From contig CM054062.1 in NCBI GenBank assembly GCA_028641055.1, positions 173,867,642 through 173,931,641 of the forward strand: 64,000 nucleotides of DNA. Direction: 5' to 3'. Under the pieces are notes generated by a model. The model was not told the DNA's origin. It saw nothing but the letters and a program-made list of their open reading frames with translations, and did no database searches. Positions 46,791 to 58,767 of the stretch are shown here, piece after piece. A program made the position numbers and the translations under genes. The first letter of the stretch is position 1. Every line of letters starts with the position of its first letter. Origin of the DNA: Alopecurus myosuroides. Its lineage: Eukaryota; Streptophyta; Magnoliopsida; Poales; Poaceae.

Positions 46791-48187
46791 CAACACCAAC
46801 TACTATACCATTAATAGTAGAAGGTTTTCTAGCATGAGAAGGTTCAGTTTTACTTGTGGTGGTAATGGTGCAAACATTAGCTATTATTCTTTCTAGCTAT
46901 TTCATCTTGTCTTTCCCATCTAGCATGCAATTCAGCTAACATCCTAACATTATCATCAATTCGAATTTGGATGGCATTTGTAGCAGTAAAAGAATTTTCA
47001 TCTATGGTTTCAGTTTTAGCAGTCATTCTATTAATCAAAGAAGATTGAGCTTTAGACATGGATGAAATAGAAATTTCAGCATGAGCAATTTTAACTTGCA
47101 ACCCAGATATTTCTCTATTTAAACTCTCAAGTTGACAACTGATATTTCTAAGCATAACAGATTGTTCCTCCATGGTTTTAGTAAATAGTTTATTTTGCTC
47201 ATATTGTTTTTGCATAAAGTATTTAGTGGCTCTTTCAACTTATGAAATTCTTTCATTAGACATTCCAGTTCTATCATTATTACCACTATTAAAAGGGTGT
47301 GGCCTATAATCGTTGCTACCAAAATTATTCCTATAAGCACCGTTGTTGAAATTATTATTTTTAATGAAGTTCACATAAACATGCTCTTCTTGAGCAACCA
47401 AAGAGGCTAAAGGAACATTATTTGGATCAATAGGAGCATGTCCATTCACAAGCATAGACATAATAGCATCAAGTCTTTCATTCAAGGAGGAGGTTTCTTT
47501 AAAAGAATTTACCTTCTTACCCGTTGTAGCTCTCTCAGTGTGCCACTCAGAATAATTTACCATCATATCATCAAGAAGCTTTGTTGCTGCCCCCAAGGTC
47601 ATGGACATAAAGGTTCCTCCATCAGCTGAATCCAGAAGGTTTCTCGAAGAAAAATTCAGATCTGCATAAAAGGTTTGGATGATCATCCAAGTAGTCAGTC
47701 CATGAGTGGGACAATTCTTTACCAAAGATTTCATTCTTTCCCAAGCTTTAGCTACATGCTCATTATCAAGTTGCTTAAAATTCATAATGCTACTTCTTAA
47801 AGATATAATCTTAGCAGGAGGATAATATTTTCCAATGAAAGCATCTTTACACTTAGTCCAAGAATCAATACTATTTATAGGCAAAGATAGCAACCATTCT
47901 TTAGCTCTTCCTCTGTAAGATAAAGGAAACAATTTCAGTTTAATAATATCTCCATCTATATCTTTATATTTTTGCATCTCACATAGTATAATAAAATTAT
48001 TAAGATGGGCAGCAACATCATCAGTACTAACACCAGAAAATTGCTCTCTCATAACAAGGTTTAACAGGGCAGGTTTTATCTCATAAAAATCAGCAGTAGG
48101 AGCAGGTGGACCAATAGGTGTGCTAATGAAATCATTTTTGTTGGTGCTAGTAAAGTCACACAACTTAGTGCTCTCAGGAGTAGTCAT
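46791..48187 (-). pseudogene. T6 gag, N-terminal part
   Basis: ATG 48187 opens 315 codons: an N-terminal linker, then the capsid-like domain (FSGVSTDDVAAHLNNF, LFPLSYRGRAKEWLLSLP, DAFIGKYYPPAKI, MSLVKNCPTHGL) and an asparagine/glycine-rich stretch. A TAA at 47240-47242 interrupts the frame. Beyond it the frame continues with a clear coiled coil (MLRNISCQLESLNREISGLQ, and IRIDDNVRMLAELHARWERQ), to a second stop at 46877. It then runs to the T7 insertion at 46790, and the protease part resumes at 27455. It is the structural protein of a non-autonomous element, now broken. Confidence 0.88.
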
Positions 48188-48356
48188 TTTAACAAGACTA
48201 AAAACAGGAATAAAACTACAGCTAGAATAAGAACTAATTTTTGTGTGTGTTTTTGGTAAAGAGAAGCAAACAAGACAAATTGAAATAAACTAAGCAAAAC
48301 AAAAACAAAGAAAAGATATTGTAAGTGAGAGAATCCCCTTGCAGAAATTCTCTTCC

Positions 48357-48374
48357 TCCCCGGCAATGGCGCCA
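48357..48374 (-). promoter_or_regulatory. T6 primer-binding site
   Basis: The minus strand reads TGGCGCCATTGCCGGGG, 11 bases from the LTR end CCATCA, as in T7. Confidence 0.85.
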
Positions 48375-48385
48375 TAAAAATAGCT

Positions 48386-49862
48386 TGATGGTGCAGGTCT
48401 TGCACTCGTTGGGAAACCCCAAGAGGAAGGTATGATGAGCACAACAGCAATTTTCCCTCAGTAAGAAACCAAGGTTTAATCGACCAGTAGGAGGAGGGAG
48501 TAACTTCAGAAGGTTAAAGCAGCTGAGATGGCAGGGTGCACTACCGGTTCAGAAGCAACGTGGAACCTACACAACACAATCAAATCACTTTGCCTCAACA
48601 AAGCAGTGAGGTTGTCGATCTCACCGGTTTTGCTGAACACAAAGAGGTTAAACGTATGGTGTGGAAAACAATAGGAAAACAGTATGAAAGCAGTAGCACC
48701 AGTATGAAAGCAGTAGGTGATTTATCAGTACGAGGAAAATGGACCGGGGTCCACAGTTCACTAGTGGTGTCTCTCCGTGGAAGATAAATAACATGTGTGG
48801 TGAACAAATTACAGCTGGGCAATTGATAGAAATGAAGGTTGCACCGTAGTGCATATGCAAGACATAAAGATTACTATGTGATTCATGCGGGCATTACAGC
48901 AAAATACATAGACCGTCATCCAACTGCATCTATGTCTAATAATCCACCCTCCGAATATCATCCTCCATCCGTCACGTTTCTGTCACTCGATCAGAGATGC
49001 AAAGGAGGCATGAACCCACTATCGAGCATAAATACTCACTCTTGGAGTTACTAGCATCTACTTGGCGAGAGCATCTACTAATAACGGAGAGCATGCAAGA
49101 TCATACACAACATATGCATGAAGATAACATGATAGATTGATAATCAGAAGACATAGCATTCAACACTCATCAGATCCCGGCAAACACAACATATAGCATT
49201 ACATAAAGATGATCTTGATCATGTTAGGCAGCTCACAAGATCTAAACATGAGGTACAAAGTGGAGAGAACAGCCATCTAGCTAATGCTAAGGACCCGTAG
49301 TCCAGGGATGAACTACTCACGCATCACTTCGGAGGAGGGCATGGTGGTGTAGACCCCTCCGATGATGAATTCCTCTCCCGGCAGGGTGCCGTGGAGGGCT
49401 CCAGAACCCTCCCGATCTCGGGATGACGATGACGGCGGCCTCGAGTGTTTTTTGGGACGAAGTGGAATATATTTAGGGTTTACGTCTCGGGGGGTATAAA
49501 TAGGCGAAAGCGCAAAGGCCGTGGAGGTCGGGGGGCCCCACACCACCCCATGGCGCGACCAGGGCCGCCGCCCTATGGTGTGGGCCCCCTAAGGCCCCCG
49601 TACGGGTCTCTTCAGGACTCTGTGGAACCTTCGGGAATTGTAAGACTTCCGGGCTTTGAATTTTCCAATTTTGAGAATATTTCCAAAACAACTTTTCTGA
49701 AACTAAAAACAGCTAAAACAGGGAACTGGCTCTATGGCATCTTGTCAATAGGTTAGTCCGGAAAATCAATAAAAATGACATAAAGTGTATAGCAAACATG
49801 TGGTAAACAATAAGAAAACAACATGGAACATTAGAAATTAAGGATACATTTATGACGTATCA
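48386..49862 (-). repeat. T6 5' LTR
   Basis: In plus reading it begins TGATGGTGCAGG and ends ATGACGTATCA. It pairs with 22452-23988. A plus-strand TATAAATAG lies at 49495-49503, antisense to the element. Confidence 0.92.
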
Positions 49863-51719
49863 TAGGTATAGCTTCTACCCACTTAGTAACATAATCAACA
49901 ACAACAAGAATATGAGTATAACCATTCGAAGGAGGAAAAGGACCCATAAAGTCAAATCCCCAACAATCAAAAGGTTCAATAACAAGAGAATAGCTCATAG
50001 GCATTTCATTACGTCTAGAAATTATTCCTACATTAATCAAAAGATAAAATAAATTTACGTGCTTCTTTAAAGAGAGTAGGCCAATAGAAACCAGATTGTA
50101 GAACCTTCTGTGCGGTTCTATCTCCAGCGTGATGTCCTCCATAAGCACTACCATGGCACTTCTTCAATATTTCGCGTTGTTCATGATCTGGTACACATCT
50201 ACTCATAATACCATCTACTCCTTCTTTATATAAATGTGGGTCATCCCAAAAATAATGCCTCACATCATAGAAGAATTTTTTTCTTTGTTGAGCTGTAAAT
50301 GTTGGAGGCAAATACGTTGAAACAATAAAGTTAGCATAATCAGCATACCATGGACTATCTTGGGATTTTACCTTTATTGGAGCCAACTGTTCATTTGGAA
50401 AACTATCATTAACATGAATAGGATCAAAACTAATGTTTTCCAATCTAGACAAGTTATCAGCAACAGGATTTTCAGCACCCTTCCTATCCACAATATGCAA
50501 ATGAAACTCTTATAAAATCAACACCAATCTAATAAGCCTAGGATTATCATCTTTCTTTTCCATAAGGTATCTAATAGCATCATGATCAGTACGAATAGTA
50601 ACCTTTGAATCAACAACATAATGTCTAAACTTATCACAAGCAAAAACTACAGCCGAGAACTCTTTTTTAGTGGTAGCATAATTCTTTTGAGCAATATCTA
50701 GAGTCTTACTAGCATAATGAATAACATTCAACTTCTTATCTATGCGCTGTCCAAGAACAACACCTACAACATAATCACTAGCATCACACATAATTTCAAA
50801 AGGTAAATTCCAATCAGGTGGTTGAACAATAGGAGCAGTAGCTAAAGCCTTCTTTAAAGTTTGAAAAGCTTCCTTACAATCATCATCAAAAACAAATGGT
50901 TCATATTTTTGAAGAAGATTAGTAAGAGGATTTGATATTTTAGAGGAATCTTTAATAAACCTCCTATAAAAACCAGCATGACCAAGAACACTACGAATAC
51001 CTTTAACATCCCTAGGACGAGGCATTTTCTCTATGGCTTCCACTTTAGCTCTGTCAACTTCAATACCTCTTTCAGAAATTTTATGCCCAAGAACAATTCC
51101 TTCATTCACCATAAAGTGGCATTTCTATGAGTTAAGAACAAGATTAGTTTCCTCACATCTCTGCAAAACATTATCAAGGTTGTGCAAACAATTATGAAAA
51201 GAAGTTCCATAGACGGAGAAATCGTCCATGAATACTTCCACAATTTCTTCACAAAAACCATGAAAAATAACAGACATGCATCTTTGAAACGTAGCAGGAG
51301 CATTACACAAACCAAAAGGCATACGTCTATAAGCATAAGTACCATGCGGACAAGTAAAGGCCGTTTTCCCTTGATCTTGCTTCCTAACAGCAATTTGAGA
51401 AAACCCAGAATAATCATCAAGAAAGCAAAAAATGAGTTTTCTTAGACAACCTCTCTAGCATTTGATCAATAAAGGGTAAAGGATAATGATTTTTATTAGT
51501 AACTTTATTGACCTTTATAAAATCAATACACATTCTATAACCAACTACTACTCTTTGTGGAATGAGCTCATTGTTTTCATTAGGAAGAACAGTCATTCCT
51601 CCCTTCTTAGGGACACAATGCACAGGGCTCACCCATCTACTATCAACAATAGGAAAAATAATACCAGCATCAAGGAGTTTTAATACCTCATTTCTTACCA
51701 CTTCCTTCATCTTCGGAAT
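49863..51719 (-). pseudogene. T4 pol: RT, RNase H and integrase N-terminal half (broken)
   Basis: Reading leftward from about 51719: RT fingers (DSRWVSPVHCVPKKGGMT, CIDFIKVNKVTNKNHYPLPF), a frameshift near 51420, the palm MPFGLCNAPATFQRCM with catalytic FMDDFSVYG, and a TAG (51125-51127) just before KCHFMVNEGIVLGHKISERG. RNase H follows (EIMCDASDYVVGVVLGQ, VIHYASKTLD, RTDHDAIRYL), then TAA near 50510, the integrase zinc finger ([17 protein letters not shown]) and, after another frameshift, the first catalytic region ([28 protein letters not shown]). It is cut at 49862 by T6; the other half is at 21608-22451. The FMDD and GHHAG signatures indicate Athila. Confidence 0.9.
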
Positions 51720-52795
51720 TCAACGACATTGATGTTCAACTACTGGCTTTGCATCAGGTTCTATATTAATAGCATGCTGACATATAGTAGGAGAAATTAC
51801 CTTCAAATCATCCAGAGTGTATCCAATAGCTCCATGGTGTTTCTTCAGATTTCCCAATAATCTTTCCTCTTCTTCACCTGAAAGTTTAGCACTAATAATA
51901 ACATGATATATTTTCTTATCATCAATATAAGCATACTTAAGATCATCAGGAAAATGTTTTAAATAAAAAACAGGATCCTCCTTGGGTGGTAATGTGGTAC
52001 CCAAGTCTTCCACAGGTAAATTATGTTTCAGTATCACCGGTTGACGAAGAAGAATATCGTCAATCTCATTTCTCTCTTCCATAAAGACATCACTCCCATG
52101 GTCCTACATATATTGTTGTAAAGCATTGTTAGGAGCAAGAGCAATAGAAGCAAGTTGTTCAAATTTAAAATTCTTATCACGCAATTTAGATTCATAAGGT
52201 GCTCTAGCAAATTTGGAGAAATTGAACTCATAAGATTTTCCATCAAATTTAGTCAAAATCTTCTCTCTTTTACAATCTATAATAGCACCACAAGTGTTCA
52301 AGAAAGGTCTACCAAAAATAATAGGACAAGTCTTACTAGCAGCCTTACCAGGTACTAGAAAATCAGTGGGATATTTAGTCTTACCACATAAAACTTCCAC
52401 ATCTCTAACAATACCAATCGGAAAAACAGTTTCTCTATTAGTAAGCTGAATAACCACATCAATATCTTCAAGCTCACAAGAACCAATTTCATGCATAATT
52501 TCTCTATAAAGCTCATATGGTACAACACTAGAACCAACACCAATGTCACACAAACCATAATAGCAATGATCACCAATCTTAACAGAAAGCACAGGAACAC
52601 TAGTTTTCTTAGGTCTATGAGGATGGGAAACAATATTAGAAGCATGTTCACAGAAGACAATGTGTTCATCCTCTACATTTCCACAAACAAGATCTTTTAC
52701 TATTGCTACAACAGGTTCAACAATTATTTGTTCATCAGGTTCAATGATTTCTTATTACTCTTACTAACAACACTAGCCACCATATAGTGTTCTTT
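51720..52795 (-). pseudogene. T4 protease region
   Basis: The domain LSVKIGDHCYYGLCDIGVGS (Asp-containing active site, CDIG form) is followed by VPYELYREIMHEIGSCELED and PIIFGRPFLNTCGAIIDCKR. Stops interrupt near 52104 and 52736, and the linker to RT (EDLGTTLPPKEDP, CQHAINIEPDAKPVVEHQ) runs to 51720. It belongs to the same original polyprotein as the flanking gag and RT. Confidence 0.85.
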
Positions 52796-53720
52796 CACCT
52801 TAGCAGGGAAAGACATTCTTTCAACATATGGCTAGGGAACAGCAGGATTAACAGCATGCACTTCTATATTACTAGTAGGGACAATATCTTTATTAAGTGC
52901 ATGGCACTTGTGATAATTATTTTTAGGAATATCAAGATAGGCGCCAAAAGCTTTAAGACAGTTTGCACAGATTTGATAATCAAGACCACAAACAACACTA
53001 ACATCATAAAAATCATTGGTTCCCATAAAAGATTTAATGCATTCATAATCATAATTTATACCTGACTTTCTACCTTTGTCATTCTCCCATCCTTCAATGT
53101 TTTCTTGAATACGGTCAAGAAGATCCCATTTAGCTTCTTCCTTCATACGTGTGAATGATCCAGAACAAAAAGCATCCAATAAATCCTTATCATGAAGAGA
53201 AAGCCTTGCATAAAGATTATTTGTAACAATATTTCTCGAGAGTTCATGAACGGGACACTTGAGCATTAATAACTTCATTATCCCCCACGCTTGGGAAATA
53301 CTCTCTCCATCATGAGGCCAGAAATTATAGATTTGATTCCGGTCTTTATGAATCTCACTAGGAGGATATAATTTAGAATAAACGAGAAAAACAATTTCCT
53401 CCCATCCAATAGATTCACCATTCTTCAGTAATTTTAACCATTCAGCGGCTCTTCCTTTATGCGATAAACAAAATAATATCCTTTTAACTTGATCCATTGT
53501 AATACCTGCACACCTCAATAACTCGCATAATTCATGTATAAAGAGCAAATGTTAACCGGTATGGACAGTTCCATCACCGTAATAGCCGTTATCCATAACA
53601 TGTCCAACAATTTTCATAGGTATTTTATAAGGATCTAATTCAGCAGATGACGGGTTACCAACTACCCTAGTAGCAATGGTAGAAGTACCCCTAAACAGAG
53701 AACCAAAAGTATTCTCCATA
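52796..53720 (-). pseudogene. T4 gag (broken)
   Basis: ATG 53720 opens MENTFGSLFRGTSTIATR. A TAA near 53552 falls in the first domain, and the same frame continues with the capsid-like region (LLFIHELCELLRCAG, RAAEWLKLLKNGESIGWEE, YSKLYPPSEIHKDRN, FWPHDGESISQAW) to a TAG at 52832. A cysteine pair region (VCGLDYQICANCLKAFGAY...CHAL) may be a degenerate zinc knuckle. This is typical gag organisation for grass Athila elements. Confidence 0.85.
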
Positions 53721-53802
53721 ATGAAATAAAACAACAGACAAAAATAAAAACAACACTCACGGTAAAAGTTTCTCTTACCAATTCCACTTAGCAAAAGCAC
53801 TT

Positions 53803-53822
53803 CACTCCCGGCAACGACGCCA
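53803..53822 (-). promoter_or_regulatory. T4 primer-binding site
   Basis: The minus strand reads TGGCGTCGTTGCCGGGAGTG, 11 bases from the LTR end GGGTCATCA. Confidence 0.85.
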
Positions 53823-53833
53823 GAAAATATTCT

Positions 53834-54577
53834 TGATGACCCACAAGTATAGGGGATGTATCGTAGTACTTCCGATAAATAAGTGTCGAACCCAACGAGG
53901 ATCAGAAGGTTTTGACAAGAAGGTTGGATAGAGGATTCACTGTAAACACTAGCAAACAGGTTTTTGGAGGTTTTTTATATAGCAGATAAATAAAGTGCGA
54001 GTAAATAAAGTGTAGTAAATAATATTTCAGGGAGTGGCCCAATCCTTTTAAGATCAAAGGACAAGCCGGTTGTATTACTTATGACTACCGAACGTTCTCG
54101 AGGACACATGGGAATTTCGTCAAGTGCTTTCGCTTCGTTACAGTTGATTAATATCCATTGTTTCGTGAAGTGTTGTGTGGGTGAACCTATGCTAATGCAC
54201 TGCCCAACTAGGACTAATACATACTTGTGATTATACCCCTCGTAAGCATCCGCAAATACAAGAAAGTAATTAAGATAAATCTAACCATAACCTTAAAACT
54301 CCGGGATTCTACTACTCACAAGACATCATATAGATCATAATCATAGGTGATATAATGGATAGTAACAATCTGGTCATAAAGTGCTAACACCGATAAATCT
54401 CACAAGCATCGACTACTAACAAGTAATCCACATCGGGAGAGAGATCTAATGTAAAACAACGATAGAGGCACCTAATTGTTCCAGCGGGATGACGGTGGAT
54501 GATGAGGGTGATGGTGCTGGTGGTGATGATGATGACGATGACGATCTTGATGATGTCGGAGCAATGACAGTGACGAT
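53834..54577 (-). repeat. T4 5' LTR, partial
   Basis: In plus reading it starts TGATGACCCACAAGTATAGGGG, the inverse of the conserved Athila LTR end. It runs to the T9 LTR start at 54578, so about 744 bp remain. The last 100 bases are a degenerate GAT/GATGAC repeat. No match to it was found at the left side of the window, so the T4 3' LTR probably lies outside. Confidence 0.75.
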
Positions 54578-55124
54578 TGTCGGATATATACCGATTAGGG
54601 GTATATCCAGCATTGTCCTAAAGAGCCGGATTACCAGGGTGGCTTGATTGGTAATGGATCAAAGTCCATTAGGCGACCCAGTAAGCTGATGCGCAGAAGC
54701 CGGATTCTAGAAGAACCCGGACCACGACCCACGTGTTGCGGCTTGGAGTAGAAGGCGGATTCTTGCCTTCCGAGTTAGAACTTACCGTAGTCTTCTAGGT
54801 TTCCTTTCTGTAAGCCCTAACCCAGGTATCTATATAAAGCCGGACGGAAGAGAAGGAAGATAAGAAAGAATTAGCTAGAAGCCCACTCGCCGGGAAGTTG
54901 ATCCTCGTCGAGTTAGCAATCCAAACTCACATTGTACTTTGTATACTGCAGGCTTCAGCCCTGATTTAGTGAGATTGCAGGAGTAGGAACGCCGCCTAGC
55001 AGCGACGTACCGAACCTGGGTAAACTTTGGTGTCCCTGGTTGTCATACTACCACGTTCCCCACACATTTTACCCGTAGGCCTCATGGCACCCCCGTCTAT
55101 GAATTCTACTACGATGTCTCGACA
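54578..55124 (+). repeat. T9 5' LTR
   Basis: This 547-bp LTR starts TGTCGGATATATACCG and ends ACGATGTCTCGACA. It is alignable over its length to the reverse complement of the T8 LTR at perhaps 75-80% identity by eye. CTATATAAAG near 54831 is a likely TATA box. Confidence 0.9.
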
Positions 55125-55126
55125 GT

Positions 55127-55144
55127 TGGCGCCCTCCGTGGGGC
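55127..55144 (+). promoter_or_regulatory. T9 primer-binding site
   Basis: TGGCGCCCTCCGTGGGGC lies two bases after the LTR end; it differs from the T5/T8 PBS at one position. Confidence 0.9.
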
Positions 55145-58100
55145 CAGCGACGTTAGGCGTTATGTTTCGATCGGGGATACTCGGCGGAATCGGCAGTACC
55201 ATAACTGTCGGAAGCTTGGAATTCAACAACAACATCGAGCGCTTCCTCGACAATGGATCGTACATTCCAGCACGGAATCATCTGGTAATTGCCTGTGTTT
55301 TACCGATTGGATCTGCAAACATCTTTATCGGATTAACTGCAGAGGCAATGGGATTTTGTGGTGGAAGTAGATTTATCCCACCCTCCCTATACCCAGTTGA
55401 AGAAAACTATGATGCCGTATTTTGCTCGGATCGCCAATATCCTGCTCAAATTGCTGCCTCTTTAGAGATGCCTGCAATGAGATCGCACTTTATTGGTATG
55501 GTGCAAACCAAGATCGCCGAAAACACGGACGAAAACAATCCCGTGGAAAAGGCAGAAGAAAACAATCCTACTGCAGAGGTGGAAGATCCGACATCCGTTG
55601 ATACAACGACAAACTTGGAAGCCGACTCCATGCTAGCCGCCATTGAGGCGAGATTGGAATCGGAACCCGGATGTGACCAGCTCGATTCCGAAGACGAAGA
55701 CGAAGATGCTTTCGAAAGAAATGTAAAATATTTTCAAGAGGGATTCCATGAAGTGCTTATGGTAAAACCGACTGATAACACGGATGCCAAAAGTTAGGAA
55801 GACCCTCAAACACCTCCGCTAGATGAGGAAAGAAAGGACGGCAAAACCAGTCCAATTTACCCTGATGTCAAGGAATTGATAGAAGAGGAACCTGGTAAAA
55901 AAACCTCCATCTTCCAAGAAAAGAAACAAGGCTGCCAAGAAACTCTAGTACAAACTCCGGAAGAAAAAACTGGTGGATCCCGCCAATGAAAACCTGGAAG
56001 TAGAATGAGGAAGCGGATTCAAGTCTGCGGAGAAGAAAACGAAGGAAATCCTTGTTCCACTAATGTCAGAACAAGACGAACAGGATTTACTCCAAACACC
56101 AGTGGGACCCCACGAACCCCCTGAAGTGCTGGAAGCCAAGAGAAAAGCTCTCCAAAGGCAGCAACATCATCTATTTAGACTCGGGAAAATGTCCTACAAA
56201 CCCAGGCTGACATTAAGTTGAAGCAGGAAGAAATTGAGGAGTATGAGAGAAAGAATAGATCTGGCATAAAACCTATAAGGTTACCCGGAATCGTAAGACC
56301 GGAAGTATTGCAGCCAAAGGAACGGTTTCAAAACCCTGCCTGGCAAAAGCAAGTAAACGACATCAATGCCAGGGGCAAACCTATATACAAAACAACAGAA
56401 GAAAATGCGGAAGCTGCGTTCACCATCCTCAATGATGATTTGGACTCCAATGACCAAAAAATCCAAGGGGTGTATGCCTTCTTAGGAAAAGCATTGCAAC
56501 AACAGCAGCGGAGGCAGGCAAGATCAGGGAAGTTGCATGACGACTCAGCCCTATGTAAAACAGCCACATGCCCCGCTGGAGGACCCGGACCTGGAGAACC
56601 TGGAGATTCAGGCAATTCAAAAGAGAAGAAAGGAGATCCGAAAAAGGACAAGAAAATTGCCGATAATAAGGATGCAGTGTCCAGAACAGGATCCCATCCG
56701 CCAAAAGGTGGAGTCAACCCTCGTGATTGGGAAGAACAGAACCGGAAGGACGAAAAAGCAATGCCGCCTCTGAGATGCCCTGCTGAAAAAGCCGGAAGAT
56801 ATGATATTCCTCACATACGTGAGAGATCGCGTACCCCTCCCAGGAATAGAACTCCACCTTATTCCAAAGGACACGATAACGGAGGAAACAAGGATAATCC
56901 CGGAAGAACGCATTCGTGCAACAATGGAAACGAAAGGAGCAGATCCCCTTCTGTCCATTCAGCCGGTAGATATTCCGTACACGCTGACAGAGCGGAAAGA
57001 GATGATCTATACTTTCGACCTAAGTGTTTTACTCACAGGATCCTAAGGATAACTCTACATTCTTTATTTGACAAAGTTGGTCCAACATATCAAAAATATA
57101 CCGGCAGTACGAACCCGGATACCTGCCTCTCAGACTATTATACAGCCGTCCAGATCAACAAAGGGACAGATTTGGAGGCAGTAAAATTCCTCCCCCTAAT
57201 GTTACTGGATGGAGCCAGAGATTGGATTAACGAGCTTCCGGCAAGAACCATAGATAGCTGGGATGATATGGCTAGAGTCTTTACTCAGCATTTTCGGGGA
57301 ACTTACAAACGCCCCAATAGCATCAACCAGCTCAACCGCTGCACCCAGTTTGAAGATGAGCCATACGTGGATTTCATCTCAAGATGGACTGCAATGAAGA
57401 ACAGCTGCTCTTGAGTAAGTTATGTACAAGCAATGCATGCTTTCGTCAATGGCTTAAAACCCGGCCTCGTAAAAGCAGCACAAAGATCTCGGATCTATGC
57501 TTACAACCGCAAATGAGCATGCAACGACCGAAGATGACATCAGAGCGAGAGGTGGAAATATCGACGCTTTGGCTCAGGCCAAAAAGATAGCACGTTCTGA
57601 GAAAAAATTGCTCCAGAAACACAGCCAAAGCCCAAAGAAGTTAACCTAGCCTTTGGAAAGGATAATGGAAGCAAATGGAAAGGAAGAAACACAGAACCTA
57701 TCTCCTACACAAAGGAAGAGTGGGAAAAGATTAAGTCGGAGAACTGTGTCAACCATTCGTAATTTGGGAAACCCACCCATACTAACGCACAATGCCGACT
57801 CAATAAGCATATGAAAGGCAGTGCAGGATTCGGGAACAAGGGGAAGAACTCCAAGAGGAAATTCTCCAAGCAAAAGCCAAAAGCTGAAAAAGAAGACAGT
57901 GAATCGGACACTGATGAAAAATCCAGGAACAACAGCGAAAAGGCAAACCAAAGTTCCCGAGAGTTGATGGAGAATGCAATTTAACTTTCCTCGCAACTCC
58001 CTCAGCAAAGGTGGCAAAGAAGACACTTCGAGAAATAAACGCGGTTATTCCACCAACCCCCAAATTCTTGAAGTACTCGAATACACAATTACCTGGGATC

Positions 58101-58764
58101 AGTCTGATCATCCTGGAAATATCCCAGAACCCGGCACACAAGATCTAATTGTAAGCCCTATCGTTCAAAACACTAGGCTAAAAAGAGTGCTGATGGATGG
58201 AGGATCCAGCATTAACATAATGTACCTGGATACACTGAAGCATCTGCGAATCTCCGAGACCCAGCTCAATCATAACAACATACGTTCCACGGCATCGTTC
58301 CTGGCAGACAAGAACAATCCCTAGGAGAAATTTCTCTAGACGTAACCTTTGGAGAAAGAGAGCACTTCCGACAGGAAAAAATCTCTTTCGAGGTCGTGCC
58401 GTTCGAGAGTGTATACCACGCAATTCTCGGACGTCCAACTTTCGCCAAATTCATGGCAAGGTCATGTTATATATATAACAAGCTGAAGATGCCAGGGCCA
58501 AAAGGAGGAGTAATCACCATTTCGGGAGACTTCAAATTGGCAAATGAGCTGGAAAAAGGAAACACCCTTTGCGCAGAAAAAGTGATAGCAAAGGAGGAAT
58601 TGAAAGAGCTGGCAAAAGAAGTATCGCCAACAGAAATGCCGGCAGGAAAAGAAAGCCGGAAGCCAGCAGATAGTTTCAAAGCTTCCGAGAATACAAGGTA
58701 GGTTATCCTAGACCCCAAAGATGTGACAAAATTTGTCGTAGTAGGGACAAGGATGACCGACAAA

Positions 58765-58767
58765 TAG
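58765..58767 (+). other. T9 in-frame TAG at protease/RT junction
   Basis: GAC AAA TAG GAA AGC follows RMTDK and precedes ESALIEFLRE, the exact counterpart of T8 42462-42464. Confidence 0.85.

Larger units (their letters stand above)
22452..49862 (-). mobile_element. T6: non-autonomous Athila-like element, split by T7
   Basis: LTRs are 22452-23988 (3') and 48386-49862 (5'). The PBS is at 48357-48374 and a PPT at 23989-24003. The interior is gag-protease (46791-48187 plus 26769-27455) followed by 2.8 kb of non-coding sequence with no RT or integrase, so it needed help in trans. The inner end of the left LTR matches well. Its outer end lacks about 10 bases (the tgatggtgca found at 48386), so no target duplication can be recognised. 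It was inserted into the T4 integrase. Confidence 0.88.
55084..58767 (+). pseudogene. T9 gag-protease, many stops and frameshifts
   Basis: It starts at ATG 55084 in the LTR, with the conserved start MAPPSMNSTTMSRQLAPSVG (T8: MAPQSM...). TAG at 55795-55797 and a frameshift near 55900 break the N-terminal region. 56218-57414 is open and holds the coiled coil and capsid (YQKYTGSTNPDTCLSDYY, FTQHFRGTYKRPNSINQL). A TGA at 57412 and further shifts break the knuckle region. The protease lies in 58000-58700 (VLMDGGSSINIMY near 58188-58226; YHAILGRPTFAKFMA). It ends at the TAG 58765-58767. Confidence 0.88.

Noticed and set aside
57974..58324. Apparent separate small gene in T9
   Set aside because: It aligns with the protease region of T8 gag-protease and is a fragment of the broken polyprotein.
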